Shown here one piece after another: positions 25,285-33,088 of a DNA stretch of 33,142 nucleotides. Source of the stretch: Syntrophorhabdus sp. PtaU1.Bin058. GTDB taxonomy: Bacteria; Desulfobacterota; Syntrophorhabdia; Syntrophorhabdales; Syntrophorhabdaceae. The DNA lies in NCBI GenBank assembly GCA_002067975.1, contig MVRS01000219.1:1-33142 (forward strand), written 5' to 3'. The position numbers were made by a program, and so were the translations under genes. Below the pieces are notes generated by a model. That model worked only from the letters and a program-made list of their open reading frames with translations. It made no database searches and was not told the DNA's origin. Within the stretch, counting starts at the first letter, position 1. Every line of letters starts with the position of its first letter.

Positions 25285-25764
25285 ATGAAAAAGATATTTG
25301 TGGCAGCTTTAATCGTGGCAGTTGGATTTTCTCTCGGTGGTATCGCTTATGCGGCATGGTGGGGTGGAGGCTATGGCCCCGGATACGGTAGTCAGGCGGA
25401 TGTAAAGGCTTTGCGGAGCTTCCAGAAAGAGACTTTGCCGTTGCGGGACGAACTCATTGCAAAAAGGACGGAAATCCAAAACGAGTATGCTAAAGAGAAT
25501 CCTGACCAGACTCGCATAGCGACGCTCCAGAAAGAGATGATCGACCTGCAGGCAAAGATCCAGGATGCAGCCCAGAAGCAAGGCCTGTCTGCCGGGGGTC
25601 CCGGCTGGATGATGGGTGGCGGTTACGGCCCCGGCTGGGCTACGGGACACAGAGGTTATGGAATGGGTTACAGAGGCGGTTACGGCAGCGGTTATGGTCA
25701 TGGCTGGATGATGGGTGGCGGTTACGGCCCAGGTTACGGCAGCGGTTACTGCCCTATGTGGTAG
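25285..25764 (+). CDS. ZraP/Spy-like periplasmic protein with Gly-Tyr-Met repeats
   Basis: This 159-residue exported protein has a signal peptide (cleavage after AYA, residue 23), then an alpha-helical central part (about 37-98) with LRSFQKETLPLRDELIAKR, similar to the zinc-resistance and Spy/CpxP family. The C-terminal third is rich in Gly, Tyr, Trp, Met and His. It has two copies of GWMMGGGYGPG (107-117 and 140-150). AAGGAGG lies seven bases before the ATG. Members of the family chaperone envelope proteins or bind metals, and here the Met and His suggest copper or zinc. It follows a two-component system and precedes a hairpin and another exported protein. Family confidence is moderate; the metal is a guess. 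Confidence 0.8.
   Translation: MKKIFVAALIVAVGFSLGGIAYAAWWGGGYGPGYGSQADVKALRSFQKETLPLRDELIAKRTEIQNEYAKENPDQTRIATLQKEMIDLQAKIQDAAQKQGLSAGGPGWMMGGGYGPGWATGHRGYGMGYRGGYGSGYGHGWMMGGGYGPGYGSGYCPMW
25603..25748 (+). repeat. Perfect 29-bp direct repeat within the ZraP-like gene
   Basis: The sequence at 25603-25631 recurs without change at 25702-25730, 99 bases (33 codons) later, encoding GWMMGGGYGP twice. A second repeat of 17 bases, at 25678-25694 and 25732-25748, encodes GYGSGY. Spacing by whole codons keeps the frame, so copy number could change by recombination without breaking the gene. Confidence 0.85.
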
Positions 25765-25775
25765 GATCTGATTTG

Positions 25776-25820
25776 TTTAAGAGCAAGATTACGGTAGGCT
25801 CACGTAATCTTGCTCTTAAA
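25776..25820 (+). promoter_or_regulatory. Perfect 18-bp inverted repeat between the ZraP-like and PepSY-like genes
   Basis: Bases 25776-25793 pair with 25803-25820 over all 18 positions around a nine-base loop (gtaggctca). The right arm ends in AAA, directly joined to the ribosome site AAAGGAG (25818-25824) of the next gene. No T-run follows, so it is not a standard terminator. It could be an mRNA-stability or RNase III processing element, or could limit access to the ribosome site. Confidence 0.75.
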
Positions 25821-25829
25821 GGAGATGGA

Positions 25830-26180
25830 ATGGCAATGCGTAGTTTGTTTCTGATCATTTTTCTTTTTGTGACGTTGGTGGTGCCGGTGATCTCGGTGGC
25901 GCAACCCATGGGGAGGGGTATGTATCAAGGCCCCCCTTACGGCCACTACTGTCCGGGTATGCAATGGGGGCCCTATGGGGTGAGGAAACCTGTGGGGACT
26001 ATAGAACAGGCAAAACGGGTAATCGAGACCTACCTCTCGGGCAATAGCCGGGGACTAACGGTCGGAAACATAACTGAAAAAAATTGGTATTTTGAGGCCG
26101 AGATCCTGGATCGGGACAAGACGGTCATCGATAGGGTAATCGTAGACAAAAGATCAGGCAGAATAAGATCGATTTATTGA
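25830..26180 (+). CDS. Small exported PepSY-like protein
   Basis: This 116-residue protein has a signal peptide (MAMRSLFLIIFLFVTLVVPV, cleavage near SVA before QP), a Gly, Pro, Tyr and Met-rich linker with one cysteine (26-50), and a C-terminal domain with TIEQAKRVIETYLS and WYFEAEILDRDKTVIDRVIVDKRSGRIRSIY, the alpha-beta-beta pattern of PepSY-type domains. The ATG at 25830 is chosen because AAAGGAG ends five bases upstream. The gene lies after the strong hairpin and is probably part of the ZraP-like transcript. Function unknown; it may be a metal or protease inhibitor accessory. Confidence 0.78.
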   Translation: MAMRSLFLIIFLFVTLVVPVISVAQPMGRGMYQGPPYGHYCPGMQWGPYGVRKPVGTIEQAKRVIETYLSGNSRGLTVGNITEKNWYFEAEILDRDKTVIDRVIVDKRSGRIRSIY

Positions 26181-26391
26181 TCCGCAAGCGATGGGGCCCC
26201 GGGTAACGGGATTGCCCCTGCACAGAAACCCAAATAATCTATCCGTTTTTCAGAAGATCAGGGATGCCCTTATTCCATCCGGATTTCCGGTGGAGGCGTA
26301 CGTTCCGGGATGATGATTCAGCAGCAACGCCATACTTGCCGTTGGAGACTTATATCAGATATAATAGAAGGTCGGAACTTAAGGGGTGCCC
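26181..26391. other. Intergenic segment ahead of the deacetylase gene
   Basis: No gene is supported here. A GC-rich hairpin can form from GGGGC (26193-26197) and GCCCC (26214-26218) with an inner CCCG/CGGG stem, with no T-run after it. At the right end, TTGCCG (26336-26341) and TATAAT (26360-26365) are 18 bases apart, a plausible promoter for the next gene with a start near 26372. A 40-codon ATG frame at 26191 lacks a ribosome site. Confidence 0.5.
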
Positions 26392-27528
26392 ATGCTCATT
26401 AACGCCTTATTATATTCATACGATCTTACGCAGCATGAATACAGGCCATCCCATCCATTCAAACCTGCGCGGGCACGGCTCATGTACGAACTGCTCAACA
26501 GGTACGGTCTTATCTCGGAAGAGAATCAACGGATCATCGCACCACCACTCATGAACGAGGAGTTACTGTACCTGTTTCACACAAGAGGGTATATAGAACT
26601 CCTGAAGAAAGGAGAGAAAGGGGAGTTTTCTGTGGAAATGCTTCATGCGGGCCTTGGAACAGAAGACAATCCTCTTTTCAAAACAATGTATCAATACGCT
26701 ATTGCGGCGTCGAGCGGAACATACGAGGGCGCAATGATGCTTTACCGGGAAAATGCACGGTTTGCCTTTAACCCCTTCGGCGGATTCCACCATGCAGGGA
26801 GAGATCGCGCCGAAGGGTTCTGTTACCTAAATGATATCGCAGTCACCATTACAGACCTTATAAAAAAGGGCCAGAGGGTTGCATATGTTGACATAGACGC
26901 ACATCACGGTAATGGGGTACAGGATGCCTTTTATGAAACAGACAGGGTTTTAAATATATCTCTCCATGAGTCCGGAGAGACCCTCTATCCCGGTACCGGG
27001 TTCGAGGTTGAAACAGGGACAAAAGAAGGTGCAGGGTACAATGTGAATATTCCCCTTCGGGCGGGGACCGATGATGAGGTATATCTCTTTGCCTTTGAGT
27101 CCCTCGTCCCGCCACTCATCAAAAGCTTTAAGCCCGACGTTGTGGTGGCAAACATAGGTTGCGATACCCACAGGGATGATCCCCTTGCCCATCTCAGCCT
27201 GACCAGCAATGGGTATAAAAAGGTAATCTCGATTATAAATGACCTATCGCCCAAAATACTTGCACTCGGTGCAGGGGGCTACAACCTTTTCAGGACGGCG
27301 GCCCTCTGGACTCTGGCCTGGGCTGCGTTTTGCGGACTTCAACCGCACGATCTTCACGCCGGCATCGTGGGAGGGATGATGTATGGGCCTGAGATCAATG
27401 CAGGACAACTCGATGACCCTCCGTTCGTCGTCGAAGGCCGGGAAAAAGAGCAATGTCTCGCCCACGCACGGCGTGTGATCGATTTCGTCAAAGACAATAT
27501 TTTCCCCGTCCACGGGATTACATCATAG
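26392..27528 (+). CDS. Histone-deacetylase superfamily (AcuC-like) deacetylase
   Basis: This 378-residue zinc enzyme is of the arginase/deacetylase fold. The catalytic pattern is complete: His133-His134 (GGFHHAG), zinc ligands Asp169 and His171 (DIDAHHGNG), third ligand Asp263 (DTHRDDPL), and the catalytic Tyr297 (GAGGYN). Bacterial relatives remove acetyl groups from lysines, such as AcuC on acetyl-CoA synthetase, or act on acetylpolyamines; the substrate cannot be told here. AAGGGG is five bases before the ATG; a GTG six bases earlier is less likely. It stands alone between a regulator and a convergent wall gene. The family is certain. Confidence 0.94.
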   Translation: MLINALLYSYDLTQHEYRPSHPFKPARARLMYELLNRYGLISEENQRIIAPPLMNEELLYLFHTRGYIELLKKGEKGEFSVEMLHAGLGTEDNPLFKTMYQYAIAASSGTYEGAMMLYRENARFAFNPFGGFHHAGRDRAEGFCYLNDIAVTITDLIKKGQRVAYVDIDAHHGNGVQDAFYETDRVLNISLHESGETLYPGTGFEVETGTKEGAGYNVNIPLRAGTDDEVYLFAFESLVPPLIKSFKPDVVVANIGCDTHRDDPLAHLSLTSNGYKKVISIINDLSPKILALGAGGYNLFRTAALWTLAWAAFCGLQPHDLHAGIVGGMMYGPEINAGQLDDPPFVVEGREKEQCLAHARRVIDFVKDNIFPVHGITS

Positions 27529-27599
27529 CATGCAATTGCTTATCTCTATCGTTTGCATATGGATGGGCATGCCGGGATATCCTTGCAAGCCCGTCTCTC

Positions 27600-28364
27600 T
27601 CAGGGTAGATTCCAGACCCTTCGATAGCGTTCGTACTCCGAACGGGGCAGCTGCACAAGCACGGGGTTCCCGGCAGGATCAAGCCACCGTAAGATAGCCT
27701 GCAGATAGGATTCTGCCATTGCCGTACATCCGGCCGTTCCTTGAGATTGCGCCCTCCGGATATGGATAAAGATGCATGATCCCCTGCCGGGTATCGGCGG
27801 ATGGACATTATGGCCCACAAAGATACCCATCTTATACAACCCGTCTTTCCTGAGCATTTCTTCGTGGCTTCCCCACCGGATTGGGGTATGAGAGGTGTCG
27901 ATGACCTGGTTGTAGAATTCCGAATCCACATCGTCCACGCACTGCAACGATGGTGTGACGTGCCGGTACGGAAGATGGATCCATCGGGCTGCGTCAGGAG
28001 GTGCATAGCCAAAGGCAAAGCTCAAAGGGAAGATCCCTGCGGGCGCTTTTCCGTCACCTTCCTCCTTTAAGGGAACTGTGTCTGGCGATGGTGTATCATG
28101 AAGGCCGATTCCCCAGCCCAGACCATTGCGGCCGACCACTGCCGCAGATGGTTCATTGACGGCCCTCCAGGGTGCATGTGCACTTTCCCGTTCAAATAAC
28201 TGTATCGTCGCATCCGCAGAATCCCAGGACCCGGTCAGGACCACCACTGCCTGGAGGGAACGAATTGGCAGGGACGGTCCGGCCACAGTTTTTGTACATG
28301 CAAGGAGGATAAGGATTATTATGAAAGTCGTCAGGCGGAAGGTGTGGTGAATAGACGTCCCCAT
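27600..28364 (-). CDS. L,D-transpeptidase family lipoprotein
   Basis: This 254-residue protein is a putative peptidoglycan cross-linking or lipoprotein-attaching enzyme. The catalytic motif is His201 (CIFIHIRR) and Cys213 in GTAGCTAM, the L,D-transpeptidase (YkuD-like) pattern. The N-terminus has a signal of the lipoprotein type: hydrophobic stretch and LLAC at residues 20-23, so Cys23 would be lipidated, and Thr at +2 suggests the outer membrane. GDGKAPAGIFPLSFAFGY (about 103-120) is characteristic of the variant family containing YafK-like murein enzymes. It lies eight bases after the QueG-like gene and is probably co-transcribed. No SD is evident. Confidence 0.85.
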   Translation of the reverse strand: MGTSIHHTFRLTTFIIILILLACTKTVAGPSLPIRSLQAVVVLTGSWDSADATIQLFERESAHAPWRAVNEPSAAVVGRNGLGWGIGLHDTPSPDTVPLKEEGDGKAPAGIFPLSFAFGYAPPDAARWIHLPYRHVTPSLQCVDDVDSEFYNQVIDTSHTPIRWGSHEEMLRKDGLYKMGIFVGHNVHPPIPGRGSCIFIHIRRAQSQGTAGCTAMAESYLQAILRWLDPAGNPVLVQLPRSEYERYRRVWNLP

Positions 28365-28372
28365 TGCCCGGA

Positions 28373-29392
28373 CTATATGCCCAATTTATTACATGCCCAA
28401 CGTGCCATTGCCTTCACATTTTCATCACGTTCTCCGCAAGCCTGCCTTATATATCTATGATACTTCGGATCTCCACTGTTTGCCATTGCCCTTATTGCAT
28501 TACACTTCCAGAGCCAGATGTTCCCTTTGCCGATGTACGAGAACCTTGGCTGAATCGTCTCAAGGAATGTCCCTTCGTCCATCTCTGCGATCTTCTCCGG
28601 GGCCAACAGGCCTGCAATTGAATCCAGTTCCGGGAATTCCCGTTCCCCATCCCATGTGTTCTTGTTCCTGGGGCATACATCCTGACAAACGTCGCATCCG
28701 TATAACCAGGTGCCCATTTGGTCCCTCAGGTGTTCTGCGGGAAGGGCAGTGGAGAAATAGGACAGATGGGAGATACAGATCCCCCGGTCCATTGCAAAGG
28801 GCTCGCAGAGCGCCTGCGTGGGGCAGGCATCAATGCACCTTCTGCAATCTTCCGGGCACACTTGAGTCAATGCTACCGGGCCGTCATATTTCAACTCCAG
28901 GTTTACGGTCCATGTATCTATCCAAACCCATGACCCGTATTGGGTATACAGGAAGTTGTTCTTGCCGAACTGTCCCAGGCCTGCCTTGACTGCTGCCCAT
29001 CTGGCCGGCGTAAAGTCCCTGAAAAACAATAGCCCCAGATCCCTGAGATATTCCTCAAGCAGAACGGTACCCTTGCATTCTTCGGAGCATGTCAGCCTGC
29101 CATCGAACAGATACGCCTTTCCGAAATATCTGCTTGCCTCAGGGGGAACCCTGTATTTATTATATCTCCTCACGCAAACGATTATCGATTTTGCCCATTC
29201 TTCTTTCTTCTCCGGTGAACCAAAATCATACAGTCTTTCGTACAGGTGACGGGACTTCGGGAACCGTTGTATGCGCTTATCAAGACAGCTCAGGTATTCC
29301 TTCAGGGAGTCTGCCGGAACCGTTCCGCACAGGTCATAACCGGCTTCATATGCCTTCCGCTTAATATCATCTGTAATGCTTGCCGTTTCCAT
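28373..29392 (-). CDS. QueG-like double [4Fe-4S] cluster protein with HEAT repeat
   Basis: This 339-residue protein resembles epoxyqueuosine reductase, a corrinoid and Fe-S enzyme of tRNA modification. The middle stretch KAGLGQFGKNNFLYTQYGSW matches the family GLGWIGKN region. Cysteines 179, 183, 186 and 190 and the set 233, 236, 240 (YGCDVCQDVCPRN) form two [4Fe-4S] sites. The first set has x3 between its first two cysteines, instead of the x2 typical of QueG. The C-terminus (about 305-339) is one HEAT-like helical pair. AAGGAGG precedes the ATG. It may be a divergent paralogue and not the queuosine enzyme itself, since the partner domain DUF1730 is poorly seen. Confidence 0.72.
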   Translation of the reverse strand: METASITDDIKRKAYEAGYDLCGTVPADSLKEYLSCLDKRIQRFPKSRHLYERLYDFGSPEKKEEWAKSIIVCVRRYNKYRVPPEASRYFGKAYLFDGRLTCSEECKGTVLLEEYLRDLGLLFFRDFTPARWAAVKAGLGQFGKNNFLYTQYGSWVWIDTWTVNLELKYDGPVALTQVCPEDCRRCIDACPTQALCEPFAMDRGICISHLSYFSTALPAEHLRDQMGTWLYGCDVCQDVCPRNKNTWDGEREFPELDSIAGLLAPEKIAEMDEGTFLETIQPRFSYIGKGNIWLWKCNAIRAMANSGDPKYHRYIRQACGERDENVKAMARWACNKLGI

Positions 29393-29489
29393 CGATTACC
29401 TCCTTGAACAGGTCATGCGAACACAGGGTTCACCGGGGGTGTAAACGATCCGGCAAAACAGCCTGATCGGCAATCTCTTTTTGCGGGTC

Positions 29490-30440
29490 TCACTTCTTGC
29501 CGCCCGCTTCCCGGACAAAGGCCCCCATCTTGTCTGCCAACTCCTGTGAAACCGGCAGGTCCGGGTCGTTATAGGACTTCATCTGCAGTTCCGGATCATT
29601 CGGCACGGATTTCAAAACATGGTTCATGCCTTCGACGATAAGCAGCCGGGCAAGCTTGTTGGATTTGGCAAGCCGCTCTGCGTCAGAGGTGCTCACCTGG
29701 ATGTCCGTCGTGCCTTGCACAATGAGGGCCGGTACCTTAAGCCGCGAAACTTCGAGCACGGGGTCATAACGGAACCAGGAAATCAGGTAGGGCTGAACGC
29801 TGGGCCTGAAGAGGGTCATGAGAGACGATGGGACCTTGTCGGTCGTCGTGCCTGCCTTGAGAAGGTCAAGTATCCTGTTGCTTTCGGACAGGAGGCCGGG
29901 CGGCAGGTTCTTCTTCAACTGGGTTTCAAGGAGCTCAAAGGCAGGGTATCCGGTGCCGGCTATTGAGATGAAGCCCTGCGCGCCGAGCCCCCTGCACGCA
30001 ACAACCCCGATAAGCGCCCCTTCGCTGTGGCCGATGATAATCAGTTTCGTAAACCGCCGGTCCTGCATGAGAAGCCTTCCCCACCCTTCAGCGTCCTCAA
30101 TATACGTATCAAATCGCAGGTCTGCTTCCTTCGGTCCTGCTGCTGCGCTCTCCGCAATGCCTCTCTTGTCGTACCTGAGGGAGGCGATACCTTTGGCGGC
30201 CAGGTCCTCGGCCAGCATCTTGAGGCTGTTGTTTTTGCCGGCTAAGGGATTGTTTCCGTCCCTGTCGGTGGGGCCTGAACCGGAAATAATGAGGGCAACG
30301 GGCACTGTATGTGCGTCTTTCGGGACCTCAAGTGTTCCGTAAAGCGCTCCGCCATCCGTTTTCAGGACTATCGGGTCGCCGGCCATGACGGTATTGGCAA
30401 GCCCCAAAAGAAGTGCCATACACAGAATGATGCGCGACAT
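29490..30440 (-). CDS. Exported alpha/beta hydrolase
   Basis: This 316-residue serine hydrolase has a signal peptide (MSRIILCMALLLGLANTVMA, cleavage before GDP). GSGPTDRDGNN (53-63) forms the oxyanion region, the nucleophile is Ser139 in GHSEG, the acid is Asp246 in QGTTDIQV, and the base is His274 in GMNHVLK. This is the secreted dienelactone-hydrolase or lysophospholipase-like branch. The start ATG has AGAGG a few bases upstream. It follows the QueG-like gene's promoter region in the same direction, 97 bases away, but substrate is unknown. Confidence 0.9.
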   Translation of the reverse strand: MSRIILCMALLLGLANTVMAGDPIVLKTDGGALYGTLEVPKDAHTVPVALIISGSGPTDRDGNNPLAGKNNSLKMLAEDLAAKGIASLRYDKRGIAESAAAGPKEADLRFDTYIEDAEGWGRLLMQDRRFTKLIIIGHSEGALIGVVACRGLGAQGFISIAGTGYPAFELLETQLKKNLPPGLLSESNRILDLLKAGTTTDKVPSSLMTLFRPSVQPYLISWFRYDPVLEVSRLKVPALIVQGTTDIQVSTSDAERLAKSNKLARLLIVEGMNHVLKSVPNDPELQMKSYNDPDLPVSQELADKMGAFVREAGGKK

Positions 30441-30746
30441 GTATCCTCTATATCTGTCGAACGTGAGTGTCAGCTTCTTTATCTTCCTTCAAAGGTCACA
30501 AAAATGCAATGAATTTTTTACAGGCGGTCATATGATAAAACCCGGCAGATAGTATGTCGTAGTTCGTATATCGTGAACTACACAAGAACCTAATACCCGT
30601 TACCGGATGCCTGGGCTATCACCACTTCCGCATCGTGTGCGTGATGGTCAAAAAGTGAGAGGATTTATGCAATTAAGGAGGTTGACAATACCTCGGGCAT
30701 TGATTTAAAATATAAAATAATACTAACGGGAAATAGGAGTAATATC
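30441..30746. other. 306-base intergenic region with an inverted repeat and a promoter
   Basis: Divergent between the hydrolase and the small plus-strand gene. It contains the inverted repeat GTAGTTC (30559-30565) and GAACTAC (30575-30581) around CGTATATCG-like bases. TTGACA (30682-30687) and TAAAAT (30706-30711) are 18 bases apart and point to the 30747 gene. A 13-codon frame beginning ATG at 30667 has an SD-like sequence but overlaps this promoter. Nothing else recognisable. Confidence 0.5.
30682..30711 (+). promoter_or_regulatory. Promoter of the small gene at 30747
   Basis: TTGACA (30682-30687) is a full -35 consensus and TAAAAT (30706-30711) matches five of six -10 bases, with an 18-base spacer. 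Transcription would begin near 30718, and AGGAG precedes the ATG. Confidence 0.5.
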
Positions 30747-30944
30747 ATGGACGAGATTACTAAAATTATTATTGAAGAATTCGAGAAGAAACCGGATGGT
30801 TCCTGGGTTGCCGTCAAAAACTCAGATATAACTACCGAATCCGGAAGGGTAATCAGAATAGCACCGGGCATGACCTTTAGAAAAGGTTTCAGGACCTGGG
30901 GACTTGACGTTGCAAAAACACTTGACGAAAAGAGTGTGAATTAA
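30747..30944 (+). CDS. Hypothetical 65-residue protein
   Basis: I do not recognise this small protein. It begins MDEITKIIIEEFEKKPDGSW, a predicted short helix, followed by a strand-turn-strand stretch (VAVKNSDITTESGRVIRIAPGMTFRKGF) and ends with VAKTLDEKSVN. It has no signal, membrane segment or cysteine. A good promoter (30682-30711) and AGGAG before the ATG make it a likely real gene. No neighbour suggests a role; the shape is compatible with a small DNA- or protein-binding adaptor, which is only a guess. Confidence 0.65.
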   Translation: MDEITKIIIEEFEKKPDGSWVAVKNSDITTESGRVIRIAPGMTFRKGFRTWGLDVAKTLDEKSVN

Positions 30945-31066
30945 AAAAGCATTAACGCTTCAAACTCCAGCCAACCCCTTTTCAACGCTCCACCATGTCG
31001 TCTTCCGGGTCGTCCAAGGGTTAGTTATTCCGTTATGGATGTCCCTATCGCCTCTAATATAGATTC

Positions 31067-32116
31067 TTACTTGCTAAGAGTTTTTTGTATTGGAGGAAGT
31101 AGGTTTAATTTTCGCGAAATTGCATTATTAAGCACAATTATATTGTCAGTCGGCTCGATACCATAGGCTTTAGAGGCAAGTTTTATTTCCTTGTCTGAAG
31201 AAAGCAGTATATAAGATCTTTTATTGATCAGGTCAACAATTGCAAAGAATATATAATTGAGTCTATTTTCAATCTTTAATCGATTCATTTCATTGAGTAG
31301 TTCTTGTTTTCTTTTCAGGAGGGCATCAGGCGTTATCGTTTCAGCTACTGCATATGCGATCCTATTTTTGTTTATATAAAACATTTTCATGTCCATTGTG
31401 ATAATATCTTTGGCAGATGCGTTGCCAAAGTTTGATTTGGCTGTAAGCATATCCATTCCGTATTGTTGTATATTATTTATTTGTGCAACTTTAGCAAGCT
31501 TAGTAATCAATTCTTTATCATGCCGGGTCGTTGTTTCTGAAGTCATCAGTACAGTATCCGACAATATTGCCGACAGCAGCACCCCTGCTATGTCTTTTGG
31601 GATGGGTTTGCCCGATTTGATCAGTCTGTCTGCAATTATTGTAGAGGCGCTGCCCCAAGGTCTTATATCTATACTTAAAGGCTTGGATAAGTTAAAAGGG
31701 TTATCCGATAGTGAATGATGGTCGATGACGGCAACTATATTCTCCATCTTTATTGTTTTTTGAAGCTGGGACTGTTGGTTAAAGTCAACTATACCTACCT
31801 TTTTTGAGCTAAAATCATCCACCAAAACTGGTGCAGGGGAATGGAAATAATTAAGCACAAATTTAGTCTCTTTATTCAGGTCCCCTGCACGAGCGGGTAT
31901 CCCACCATATAAATAAGCTGCTCCTATGGCTGCACATATGCTGTCAGCATCGGGAACTAAGTGTCCAACCCAGTAGACATCTTTAAAAGTATTTGGATCA
32001 TTATCATCAAGATCTGCACAATATATGTCTGTTGCCTGGCAGAAAACAAAAAGGAAAAATATGACTATAAAAAACAGCTTAAATGAGGCTTTAATCTTTT
32101 TCGAATGAGAAGGCAT
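31067..32116 (-). CDS. Family II (DHH) inorganic pyrophosphatase with N-terminal signal or anchor
   Basis: This 349-residue protein matches manganese-dependent family II pyrophosphatases, which cut pyrophosphate to phosphate. Metal ligands are seen in GHLVPDADS (His52, Asp56, Asp58), IVDFN (Asp111), IDHH (Asp132, His133) and LSDT (Asp187). The DHHA2 domain ends with SRKLNLLPPI, including the substrate-binding Ser-Arg-Lys. Unusual are residues 1-34: a basic start, a strongly hydrophobic stretch (about 13-27) and YCAD, which read as a signal peptide or anchor. Most family members are cytoplasmic. The usual VDHNE is changed to VDFNQ. The DNA is visibly richer in A and T than nearby genes (not computed). 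AAAGG precedes the ATG. Confidence 0.85.
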   Translation of the reverse strand: MPSHSKKIKASFKLFFIVIFFLFVFCQATDIYCADLDDNDPNTFKDVYWVGHLVPDADSICAAIGAAYLYGGIPARAGDLNKETKFVLNYFHSPAPVLVDDFSSKKVGIVDFNQQSQLQKTIKMENIVAVIDHHSLSDNPFNLSKPLSIDIRPWGSASTIIADRLIKSGKPIPKDIAGVLLSAILSDTVLMTSETTTRHDKELITKLAKVAQINNIQQYGMDMLTAKSNFGNASAKDIITMDMKMFYINKNRIAYAVAETITPDALLKRKQELLNEMNRLKIENRLNYIFFAIVDLINKRSYILLSSDKEIKLASKAYGIEPTDNIIVLNNAISRKLNLLPPIQKTLSK

Positions 32117-32137
32117 AAGAACCTTTCCTGCGTGTTG

Positions 32138-32875
32138 TTATCCGAACAGTCTTTTTGTCTTCATAATAAGGAGCATCCATCTGTACGTGTAAACCTTTTT
32201 CCTCCTTCGATGAATGGCTCTTTCAATTTTTGCTGCTGCTTGTTGCGGATTGAGCACCATAAATGAGGGGACTTTTATCGTGCGTTCCCTATTGTTCTGG
32301 AATGAGGTGCTCATGAGCCCGGGCAAGAACAACCCTACTCTGATACCGGACTTTGCCATTTCGCTGCAAAGTCCGTCGGAGAAACACGATAGCGCCGATT
32401 TCGTCGCGGCATAAACGCTGTTATCGGCAAACGATATCTCGCCGACCAAGGAGCCGATGTTCAATATGTATGGGGAATCGCTGAGCTTAAGCAGCGGAAG
32501 CAATGCCTTTATACAATAAAAGGGGCCGTAGAAATTTACTTCAAACTGTCTCCTCATCTCTTCATTCGACAGGCTTTCCGAAACCTTGTGGATACCAATC
32601 CCGGCATTGTTTATCAAGACGTCGACATGATTGAAGTTGTTCCCGACTATTCCCGACATACGCTCTACGTCCTGTTCGCTTGAAACATCGCAAGGGATAA
32701 TCAATGGTGTTCTGCCCGTGAGACCCTCAATTTCTTTTTGCGTCTCTTTCAGCAGGTTCTCGGTGCGCGCCACAAGGACTAAATTTGTGTCCCGGCGACA
32801 CAGGCGGAGCGCGGTCTCCCTGCCAAGACCTTTTGAGGCCCCTGTAATGACAATTGTCTTTGTTGATGACCACAC
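32138..32875 (-). CDS. Short-chain dehydrogenase/reductase (SDR family)
   Basis: This 245-residue NAD(P)-dependent oxidoreductase shows the classical SDR motifs: TGASKGLG (11-18) for cofactor binding, NNAG (89-92), Ser142, and Tyr155-x3-Lys159 (YAATK). The C-terminal part (LPGLMSTSFQ and a basic tail RAIHRRRKKVYTYRW) is similar to DltE and other short bacterial SDRs. The substrate is unknown. The start is GTG with GGAGGT upstream. The gene is 21 bases upstream of the pyrophosphatase-like gene in the same direction, so they may be co-transcribed. Confidence 0.9.
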   Translation of the reverse strand: MWSSTKTIVITGASKGLGRETALRLCRRDTNLVLVARTENLLKETQKEIEGLTGRTPLIIPCDVSSEQDVERMSGIVGNNFNHVDVLINNAGIGIHKVSESLSNEEMRRQFEVNFYGPFYCIKALLPLLKLSDSPYILNIGSLVGEISFADNSVYAATKSALSCFSDGLCSEMAKSGIRVGLFLPGLMSTSFQNNRERTIKVPSFMVLNPQQAAAKIERAIHRRRKKVYTYRWMLLIMKTKRLFG

Positions 32876-33043
32876 GTTTCACCTCCGCCGTTCAGTTCAT
32901 CTCGAATTAAGGCCTGCCTCATTATCAACGTGGCGCCTTATATATCAACGCTCCCGCAAGACCGGCAGGGTCCATCCTGCTTTGTTGAAACATTTCATTT
33001 TCATCTTATATATCTTCCCCTTCACGCCCTGGCCGGACAAATT

Positions 33044-33074
33044 ATTGGTTTTATTAAGTGCACTTTAAACCAAT
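33044..33074 (-). terminator. Inverted repeat after the truncated gene at the right edge
   Basis: ATTGGTTT (33044-33051) pairs with AAACCAAT (33067-33074) around an inner palindrome AAGTGCACTT (33056-33065). It begins 14 bases after the stop of the minus-strand gene at 33089. The tail on that strand is AATTTG, not a strong T-run, so a terminator is possible but weak. Confidence 0.4.
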
Positions 33075-33088
33075 GTCCCCTTCATTCC

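Noticed and set aside
26191-26313. A 40-codon ATG frame between the PepSY-like and deacetylase genes
   Set aside because: It has no ribosome-binding site, begins inside a GC-rich hairpin and has no recognisable motif; a gene fragment cannot be excluded but is not supported.
30667-30708. A 13-codon frame (MQLRRLTIPRALI) with an SD-like GAGAGG
   Set aside because: Its bases contain the TTGACA and TAAAAT boxes of the downstream promoter, so it is more likely chance.
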